From Cyanophora paradoxa (taxonomy: Eukaryota > Glaucocystophyceae > Cyanophorales > Cyanophoraceae), in NCBI GenBank assembly GCA_004431415.1, contig QPMI01000203.1, positions 1-64,000 on the forward strand: a stretch of 64,000 bases of DNA, in the 5' to 3' direction. The notes under the pieces were generated by a model, which was not told the DNA's origin, ran no database searches, and worked only from the letters and a program-made list of their open reading frames with translations. Position 1 is the stretch's first letter. Each line of letters begins with the position of its first letter. Of the stretch, positions 56,040 to 64,000 are shown in pieces. The position numbers and the translations under genes are program-made.

Positions 56040-56580
56040 AGCTCGCCGCCCCGCCTCGACTATCAGTAGTCCTCCATCGCCGAGGGACCGGCATCGTCGC
56101 GCCTCCTCTTCGGGCCCCTGCAGAGACCGAGCCCCATGAGCGTGGGCCAGCAGGGAGAACGCGGGGCGCTGCGCACTCGTCCCACGACTCGGCTTTCCTC
56201 CGGTTGGGGGCGCTCGCCGCCGGCCGGTAGAAGAATGACGCCCCGGTCACCTGGCAGACGTACTCGCCGTTCGGCAGCAGTGTCTGAGCGCCGTCAGCAC
56301 GCGCGATACGAGTGCGGGGCGAGCGCGAGCATTCACCTTGCAGCCGCTGGCAACGTCGCACACGTGCACGGCTCCAGTAGCCACCTCGCGCCACACTGAG
56401 CGAGAAGCCAGTCAGCCCTCGCTGCCAGGATCTGCGCGCTTGCATGCGCGGACCGTTCCCGAAGACTTTCAGGTAGCCCGACGGGGCATCGCCGAGAGAC
56501 GAGCTGCTGCTCCCGCTGCACGAGCGGGAAAGCACGCTGCAAGTGCCAGCAACCGTCGGGTGGGAATTGCGCGCTTGCAT
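56035..56580 (-). CDS. Possible 181-codon protein, doubtful
   Basis: An ATG at 56580 opens a frame running to a TAG at 56035, with a Ser-rich early part and a segment [20 protein letters not shown] that looks protein-like. The duplicate at 10420-10935 shares the ATG and about 95 residues but is frameshifted afterwards. No family recognised. It may simply be the upstream region of the CCDC13-like gene, with which it would share a 414-bp divergent promoter. Confidence 0.3.
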   Translation of the reverse strand: MQARNSHPTVAGTCSVLSRSCSGSSSSSLGDAPSGYLKVFGNGPRMQARRSWQRGLTGFSLSVARGGYWSRARVRRCQRLQGECSRSPRTRIARADGAQTLLPNGEYVCQVTGASFFYRPAASAPNRRKAESWDECAAPRVLPAGPRSWGSVSAGARRGGATMPVPRRWRTTDSRGGAASS

Positions 56581-57110
56581 CGCTGATCGGCGAGTGGAGC
56601 GAAAGCTAGCTAGGGCCTCTGCGTGCGCCCGGGAACCGCCGCTCTTCGATCTCCCCGATGCTGGGCTCGGCTGAGGCGAGACGAAGACTTTTCCGACCGA
56701 GGATCTCTGGTGTGCGACAGATGTCTTGTCACGTCGGGCGGGAACCGTGCCTGGACCGCTCTTTGGGTCGAACGATGCTGGGGCCTTCGCCGAGTGCGAG
56801 AGGCTTCTCTTAGGGCTGGGGGCGTCGAGAGGAGCGAGCTGGGTCGAACTGCCGGGGTACCGAGTGCTGACGACCCGTTCGGGGTAGCACGGCAGCGCCG
56901 CAGCTTTGCAGGGGCAAGCGATCGTTCCTGTGCCCTGATTCGAGCGCCTTCAGGGGTCGCATCGTCCGCGTGACCGTGCGCGACGAGTTCTGGCATGGCG
57001 GACGAGGAAGCTCGCCTAGCTGCATGGAGGAAGCAGCTAGAACAGGAGGAAGACGATGACATATTCGCGGACCCCTCGCCTGGCTACGCCGCGGCGTACG
57101 CATCAGCGCC
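56040..57110. repeat. Segmental duplicate, copy B (source of copy A)
   Basis: Partner of 10397-11510. Copy B holds the intact first exon of the CCDC13-like gene and lacks the short insertions of copy A, so it is the likely parent. Confidence 0.9.
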
Positions 57111-58917
57111 GGACGTCGACGACGAGTCTAGCGACGACGATGCCCCACCAGCGTCAGCCCACGGCCAGCGTGGGCGAGGTGCAGGAGCGGGACAGCGCAG
57201 CCCAGAGAGCGCGCCCTCCAAAGGGGCGAGCTCGCATATGGACCCTCGGGTGCGCCGCAGGCCGCCCCACGTTGTCAGCAAAGGGTCAATCGTGCATGCA
57301 GGATGCAAAGATAATATCTCTGTCGAAGAAGAACAGGAACCTTGTAATGGCGCTTGGCAAGGAGCGGGCAAACATTGCAAAGCTGGCGCAGGAGGTGTTC
57401 TTGCTCGCCCTGGGACGCCCACGCCTCCTAATCACTCCCCGACACGCAGGTGCAAGTCTTGAAGCAACGCCTAAAATCCTCGGAGGCGGGAGCGAGCAGA
57501 GAGGATGGCGGCGCAAGGACTGGGGAGGACGGTGGGCGGGACGGGCGCCTGGCGGAGGAGGCGAGGGAGCTGCGCGAGAAGTACGCGGGGGCAAACACAA
57601 AGCTGAACGAAATGCGGGTGGCTCAGCAGCAACTGCGCGAGGAGCTGCGCCGCACGCAACGCGCGCTGCAGCGCGAGGTCGGCGACGACGTGCCCCTCCA
57701 GAAGGTCATCGACGAGGGCTCCTCCTGGCGCGGCCGCGCGCAGGAGATATCTCTCTTGAAGACCAAGGTGCACGTGCTGCCACTCCTGCTTCTCGCCTTC
57801 CCGACAGGGACGCAGGTGAAAGAGCTGAAGCGGCAGCTGGAGCAGGCCGAGGCGGGCAGCCCGCGGTCGCCGTCGGGGGAGGGCGCCAGCGGGACGGGCG
57901 CTGTGCGGGCGGGCACCTCGAAGCGTTCGTTTGACGACGTGCACCGGGCGGACCTGGACAGGCGCGAGGCGGACCGGCGCGCGGAGCAGGAGCGTCTGCT
58001 TCTCGAGGGCCGCGCTGCTGCAGAGGAGAACAGCGCGCTGCGGAAGCGGGGGGAGGCCTCCGCCGCCCGCATCAAGGCCCTCGAGAACGAGGTCAAGGCC
58101 CTGAAGCAGAAGGTACTGCGCCCAGCGCCCTGTGCGCGTCGCCTGCCTCCTGAATAAGATTTGTGACCTGCGAGGGCAGCTGCTGGTGGTGCTGGACAAA
58201 ACGGCGAACGACGACCGCCTGATCGCGACGCTAAAGGCCGAGCTAGAGGGCGCGCGGGGGGGAGGCGCCACCGGATCGTCGCAGCCCCGCCGCCCTCGAG
58301 GCTCCTCGTCTCGCGGCACGCCCGACGCAGAGCTCGACTCGCTGCGCAAGGTCCGTGTGACTGGCGGAGTTTCTGACCACAGCCGACGCTGGCGGGCGGG
58401 TTGGCAGGTGGCGAGAGAACAGGAGGCGCAGCTGGATCGACAGGAGCAGGTCCGCCTTGAGCCCGTGAAGCTGGCGGCGTGCTCTGCCGCGTGTCACTGA
58501 TGAGCTAGCAGATCATTCTCTCGCTGCGCGACCAGCTGCAGCGGGCGATGGAGCGCCTGCGCGAAAAGGGGCAGGGGGGCGGCGTAGGCTCGTCCGGCAC
58601 TCGCCCCGAAAGCGCCATGCGCTCCATGCAGGTGCTTCAGGACGCAAACGCCGCAATTCACCCCGCTCACCCTCCTGCGCAGGTCGAGAATGAGCGCCTG
58701 GTGCCCTCTCCGTCCCAGGCCGCCTCCGGCGCCCCGTAACGCAGTCGCAGCGGGAGCTTGTCGACGTTCTCCAATCGCGACTCCGCTTTGATTCGTCGCC
58801 GGGCTCGCCGGACAGAGCAGTGTCGCGGGAGAGCCGGGGGAGGTGCCCTGCATCTCGTTGTTGGTGCACGTGCCCTCGCCGTCTGAACTTCATACGTGCC
58901 GCAGGAGGAACTCTTAG
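56995..58917 (+). CDS. CCDC13: CCDC13-like coiled-coil protein
   Basis: CCDC13 is a centriolar-satellite protein needed for ciliogenesis. The ATG at 56995 starts MADEEARLAAWRKQLEQEED, then an acidic Ser/Asp-rich stretch. After introns come KIISLSKKNRNLVMALGKE, LREKYAGANTKLNEMRVAQQ, LREELRRTQRALQREVGDD, and SSWRGRAQEISLLKTKVKEL, which closely follow the CCDC13 order, including the WRGRAQ motif. Further coiled coil (FDDVHRADLDRREADRR; ARIKALENEVKALKQK; IILSLRDQLQRAMERL) leads to VENERL, spliced to SQRELVDVLQSRLRF. An ending at about 58917 is inferred from a final GT-AG intron; without that splice the frame would stop at 58739. Its promoter and first exon were copied to 10.4-11.5 kb. Confidence 0.78.
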
Positions 58918-59108
58918 CCTCAGTCCGTGCTTTTTTGTATGCACAACTCTAGCCCGAGTTGTCTTATGTCATAGTATCCCAGAAAACATGAGAGAAGCCC
59001 CATCGGCCACGTCGCAATCCCGATGTGTGTGTGTCGATGGGGCCGGTTTGGGAAGCACAATCGGCTACGGTCTGTGTGGGCCTAGCTACGGTGCGGGCGC
59101 GGGGCCGC

Positions 59109-62100
59109 TCATTGGGGCAGGTCGATGGAGTCGACGGCGCGGTCGTGCGGGTGCTCGATGTAGTGCAGCGCTGCGCCGGCGTCAGCGGGGTGGGGCGGGG
59201 CGGGGCGGCACGGGGCGCGCCGTTCGAGTAGGAGGGGTGCAGGCCGGCCTCGGCGCCGCGGGTGCGGAGGGTGTGGAGGGAGGGGTGGTCGAGGAGGGTG
59301 CGTGGCAGGGCGACGAACGAGTCGACGATCTCGATGCGTTCGCCCGGGGCCGGCAGCTGCCCGAGGTCCGCCCCTGCCATCGCGTTGAGGAGCTGCCGCA
59401 CCGCCGGCGGCGTCGGGCCGAGCCGCTGCCGGTACATATCCAGCGTCTGCTGGAGGCTGATCGCGAAGAACTGCCCCCGCCGCCCGTCAGCGCGCAGCCA
59501 GACCGGGACGCGGGGGGAGAGAGGCGGGGGCGGGAGGGCAGGAGAGCGGGCGGGAGGGCAGGAGAGCGGGCGGGGGGGGGGGGGGGGGGCCTTGAGGTCG
59601 TAGGACTCGGAGAGGAGGACCGGAGGCGCGAGGTGGCCGCGGACGACCTCGTCGGAGAGGGCGCCGGTGTGCGTGAGGACGCGGGCGCTGCTCGTCGAGA
59701 AGTTGACGATCTTGACGAGCGGCACGCGCGCCAGGTCCACCGTCAGCGACACCGGCTGCATGTACTGCCGCTCCCCCGAGGGGCCCACCAGGTACTGCGC
59801 CGGCGTCGACCGCAGGGCGCGAGCGGCGCGGGCGGGGAGGCGGCGGACCTTCTCGGCGACCTCGTAGAAGAGGAAGCGCTTCGAGGCGGGGTCCGAGTCT
59901 GCCCCGTACGACGGGCGCGCCCCGCCGGCCATCCGCCGCCGCAGCGGCTCCGAGAGCTTGACCGCGATCTGCGCCGGTGCGTCGGAGGGCGCGCGGCGCG
60001 GCTCGGCGGCAGGGCGCGGGGCACGTTGGCCGGCGAGAGGTCGCCGTGGCGGAAGGCGGCCGGCTTCCCGTCAAAGCTCGCGTTCTGCGCGCTATGCACC
60101 GCCACGATCACTGCCGCCGCGCATCGTCAGGCCCGGACAGCGCGGGGCAGCGAGCAGAGGGCGGAGCGGGCGGGCGCGCCCTGGCAGATGATGCCTGTGA
60201 GGATCTCGTCGAGCTCGGCCGAGTTGCCGCCCGTGTCGAGGGCCGCAAGGAACTTGAGGAGCGGCTTCTCCGTCGGCTCCGCCACCGTCACGACGCGCAC
60301 CCGCGACCTGTTCGTCTCCGAGAAGTCCCGCAGCGCGAAGTAGTCTGCCGCCCGTCAAGGGGGCCCAGCCGCCGCCGGCCCGGGGCGCGCACCGTAGACG
60401 CGCAGGAAGTTGGGCGAGGAGGTTTTGGCGAGGGAGCAGATGCGGTCGAGGGAGGCGGCGATGCGGGCGGCCCCGAAGTGCTCGCGCCGCAGCGGCAGCT
60501 CGAACTCGTAGCCGACCAGCTCGAACGGGACGCCCCGCCACTGGCCCTCGACGTACGGCCGCCCCGGTACTGCGGCGATCTGGCGCGTGTATGTGCTCAT
60601 GTTGTACTCGGGGTACTGCGGCCGCGCCGGGTCGTTCAGCATCGCCTCGCGCGCCGCCGTCAGCGAGATGTCGAGCTGCGCGGGACGCGTCGGCGCGCGG
60701 GCGGGGCGGGGCAGGCCGGGGCGGGGCGGACGTCGTCGAAGAAGGGGAACTGGTCGGCGTTCGGGACGGACTCGAGGGCCTCCTGGCGGCGCTTGACGAG
60801 CAGGGCGCCGATCTTGCGCTTGACCTCGTCGCTGTAGACGACGCTCTCCAGCCGCCGCGCGTCGTACAGGAAGAAGACAGCCCCCGTGTGCGGGTCCACG
60901 TCCAGCGCGTAGCCCCGCTCCAGCACGCGATCGCACCCCGCGAAGCGCCGCTCGAACGGGATGTTCACCAGCGGCGGCACGAAGACCTGTGGCCGGATCA
61001 GCGGGCGTGGACGGCAGGGCGCGGGGGGCGGGGCGCGGGGGGCGGGGCGGGGGCGCGCGTTGAAGGTGCGGTTGAGGTGCGGGACGTAGATGCTAGTGCG
61101 GAAGACCGCCTCGGCGCGCTCCTCGGGCCGGATCCGCTTCATCGAGGGGGCCAGCACCTTGACGGCCGCCCGCGGGGCCGGCGGCGCGCGCTCGGGGATG
61201 CGGCGGCGCAGGACGGCATAGATGAGGCAGCGGATCTGGTTGAGCAGGAGCACGAAGGTGACGATCGGGGGGATGAGGAGCACGGTGAGGAGGAGGCTGC
61301 CGCGTGGCGAGGCGTCGCCGCCGTTGAAGAGGGAGAGGAGGAGGCCGAGGAGGAGCAGCTGGGCGCCGCGGCGGAGCGCCTCGAGGGCGTTCTGGATGGA
61401 GTCGACGAAGGGCCAGGCGGCGAGCACGTAGAGGAGCATCGCCGCGTCCGCCAGGAAGAGCCCCGCCAGCTGCGCCCGCCCGCCCGTCGCCCCGTCCGAG
61501 AAGACGAAGATCCCGAGCACGAGGGCCCGCACAACCGCCTCCCAGCCCTCCACCACGGGGTACGCGAATGCCGCCGGGCTCTCCCGGAAGCGGTGCAGCA
61601 GCTCGCCGTAAGAGGAGAGGTAGCGGCCGCTCGGCTCGAGCCGCTCGGGGGCCACCCGCCACGGGCCCGTGACGGTGTGCAGGAGCAGCGGGGCGCCCGG
61701 CTGGGTGCCCTGGGCCTTGGGGGCGGCCGGCCCGTCGGAGAGGACGATGCCCTCGGCGAGGAGGCGCTGCTTCTCGACGGCGACCGTCTTGCGGCCCTGC
61801 TCCACGTCCCCTCCCAGCGCGATGCGAGCCCCCGCGGGGGCACCGCCGAAGCGGTAGCGCGGCACCGTGATGTCCGCCAGCCGCTGCCGCGGCCCGTCGT
61901 ACAGCGACTGCGGCCGCCGGAGTCAGCGCGAGGGGGGTCGCGGGGACGGGGCCAGGGCCGGGGCGGGCGGACGAGGAGGTGGACGAGAGCGGAGCGGAGC
62001 TTGACGGAAAGGAAGATAGTCCAGACGAGGGCGAGCACCGCCAGCGCCAGCCGCGCAATGATGCTGCACCGCCCTGTGAGCCCCCAGCCCGGCGAGGCGC

Positions 62101-64000
62101 AGCCGCCGGCGAGGGCGCGGGCACCTCTTAGCGTTGGGCTGCATCATCTGAATGTAGCTGCTGATGAGCAGGTGCCGGGCCGTCGTCGCCGTCTGCGCCC
62201 CCGACACCACGCGCCGGACCTCGTTCACTGGCGACCTCGGATGAGAGGAGCCGGCGCCGGGGCGTGCGGTGCGCGGGCGGGGTAGAGCGGGCGGACCGAG
62301 AAGGGCGGCGGCGAGGGCGACGCCGGGGAGGAAGTACTGGGCGAAGAGGATGGTGCGGGAGGGGAAGCCGACGGCGTCGTGGAGCTCGCGCTTGAGGGCG
62401 CGCTTGGCGAAGAGCCAGACGAGGGCGTGCAGCAGCGCCGCCCCCGCCCCGACGATGAGCACCAGCAGCACCGACGCCAGGTAGTTCCCCTCGTCCACCA
62501 CCGCACCCGCGCACACGTCCGCTGCGCCCCTGTCACGGCCCCGCAGATCGGCGCGCGGTGGCGGGCGAACCGATCGTGCGCTTCCCGTTGGTGACGCCGA
62601 GCGAGTCGTAGACGCGCTGGGAGAGCGGGAGCTGGCCAAGGGTCCAGCCTGCGCGCCGCGCGGGGTCAGCTGTCGGGTTGGGGCAGGGGCGGGGCGTCGG
62701 GGCGGGCGGACTGAGGCCGGAGGCGAGCTCAAGGAGGGCCGGGGGCAGGGCGAGGCCGCGAACGAAGACGAGAGAGGCGACGAGCTGCGCGTGCTGGAGG
62801 GCGCTGAACGCGAAGCCGTAGGGCCCCATGAGGGCCGCGATGAGCCAGCCGACCCCGCAGCCGAGCGCCACGAAGAGGGTCACCCACTTATCGGTGCGCC
62901 CCAGCGGGTTCCCCGACGAAACCGTCACGGGGACGGTCACCGAGGAGGAGAGGCCGGCCGCGTTCGTCGCCGTCGCCCGCAGCGAGTAGGTGCCGGGGTT
63001 TAGGCAGGACAGGGTCACGGTCTGCTCCGTGGCGCCCGCCATGCGCACGAGGGGCATGCCGTTCTCGAGCTGCTCCCAGGCGATCGCCGGCGGCGCCGAG
63101 TAGCCATTCGGGTCCTGCACGCTCGCCCGCACAACCACGCCTGACGCCGGCAGCTCCGCCGACACCGCGTCCGCGGCGATCACGGGGCCTGCCCGGGGCC
63201 CGCTCGTCCGGCGCGGGGCGCGGGGCGAGGGGCGGGGCGGGCGGCGCACTCCAGCTGGCAGTGACCTGGACGTCGGAGGAAACGGCGGCGCCAGCCTTGG
63301 CGGCGCTGACGGAGAAGAGGTAGACGCCGGGGGCGGGCAGGGCAGCCTCCACCGCGACGCCCTCGCCCCCGTTGCTCAGCGCAGCTGTCCCGGGGCCGCT
63401 CTTCTGCGTCCACGTGTCTGCCGCCCGCCCGCGTAAGCGGCGGGGCGCGCGAGCGCGGGGGCAAGCGGACAGGTGACGCTGCCGTCCTCGTCGGCGCCGG
63501 CGTTGGAGCGGGCCTGGAGGCGGACGCTCTTCGCGGCGGGCCAGGCGACGAGCATCGTCGAGCCGGCATCGACGGACTGGAGCGCCGTCGCCACCGCCGA
63601 GCGCTTCGCCATCGCTGGCGCCGCGTTCACCGTCACCAGAACCTCCGCCTCGCCCGTCGCCATCTGCCGCACAGGGTGTCGGGCGCGGATCGGGACCAGG
63701 GCGCGGCGCGGCGCCCGCACGTCGTTGTCGGTGACTTGGAGGGCGAAGCGGTAGCGGCCCTCGGCGAGGTTGGAGGCACGGGCGACGGGCGTGTCGGCCC
63801 CCGAGAGGCTCGCCTGCGTCGGGCCGGAGACCTGGCGCCACGCGTACGAGGCGACTCGGCCGTCGAGGTCGACGCCCTTGCCCTGCAGCTCCACAGCCGA
63901 GCCCTCCGGAAGGTCCACCTCCTGGTCCGCCCCAACCAGCGCCGCCGGGCCCACGTTGATGTGCAGCGACACTTGGTCTGCGCGCCACGAGCGACTCAGG
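59109..64000 (-). CDS. PKD-domain multi-pass membrane protein (polycystin/TRP-like), N-terminus outside the window
   Basis: Reading leftwards from 64000. A PKD domain comes first (VDLPEGSAVELQGKGVDLDG, YAWRQVSGPTQASLSG, YRFALQVTDND, then EAEVLVTVNAAP), followed by at least two more PKD-like units (TWTQKSGPGTAAL near 63420; YSLRATATNAAGLSS near 62960). About nine hydrophobic helices then lie between 62900 and 61210. A cytosolic region of about 550 residues (SVPNADQFPFFDDV, YPEYNMSTYTRQIAAV, LDTGGNSAELDEILTG, HYIEHPHDRAVDSIDLPQ) ends at the TGA at 59109. Extracellular PKD repeats before a helix bundle recall polycystins and fungal TRP-like channels. I could not match the helix bundle or the tail to a named domain. 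Introns are GC-rich, several with GC donors. Convergent with the CCDC13-like gene. Confidence 0.65.
59572..59589. repeat. Poly-G run (18) in an intron of the PKD gene
   Basis: Plus-strand G18, that is poly-C in the transcript just after an AAG|GC donor. GCGGGAGGGCAGGAGA is repeated beside it. Confidence 0.75.

Overview
The window is nuclear DNA from a very GC-rich, intron-rich, single-celled eukaryote, most likely a flagellated alga. Three observations support this. There are plastid-type genes: a class II DAHP synthase with a transit-like leader and a RETICULATA-family envelope protein. There are genes of motile cilia: CCDC40-like and CCDC13-like. There are ordinary eukaryotic housekeeping genes with short introns: CDK7, SMU1, EMC4, SEC11, NAXD, PRA1 and a mitochondrial phosphate carrier. 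I cannot fix the lineage from sequence alone. Haptophyte, pelagophyte or prasinophyte affinities are all possible.

Layout. 1-10 kb: the 5' part of an MSH6-type mismatch repair gene (minus) and, divergent from it, a SWIM/AT-hook SNF2 ATPase (plus). 10.4-11.5 kb: a decayed duplicate of the promoter and first exon of the CCDC13-like gene found at 56-57 kb. 11.8-25.8 kb: a 13,990-bp LTR retrotransposon on the minus strand with apparently identical 281-bp LTRs and a 4-bp target duplication. 26.2-28.4 kb: a wax ester synthase/DGAT (minus). 28.8-37.3 kb: a repeat-rich stretch holding PRA1 (minus), CDK7 (plus), a coiled-coil gene (plus), EMC4 (minus), and a broken inverted copy of part of CDK7. 37.4-41 kb: a RETICULATA-like gene and a phosphate carrier, divergent. 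41-43.4 kb: non-coding with a minisatellite. 43.4-55.9 kb: CCDC40-like, SMU1, repeats, NAXD, SEC11 and DAHP synthase. 56-64 kb: the CCDC13-like gene and, convergent with it, a large PKD-domain multi-pass membrane protein that runs off the right edge.

Three layers stand out. First, the retrotransposon has an architecture I do not recognise as a named type: hairpin repeats in the leader and in the 3' region, two large upstream reading frames of unknown function, and an AT-hook-bearing linker between RNase H and integrase. Second, the GC-richest genes (MSH6, SNF2, WS/DGAT, the PKD protein) use many short GC-AG introns whose two ends are complementary (GCCCGC at the donor, GCGGGC next to the acceptor AG). 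Moderate-GC neighbours use mostly GT-AG introns. Third, duplicated segments differ from each other largely by insertion of short self-complementary words such as CTAG. Several reading frames (MSH6, retroelement pol and ORF2) need single-base shifts to read through. I cannot tell assembly error from true decay.
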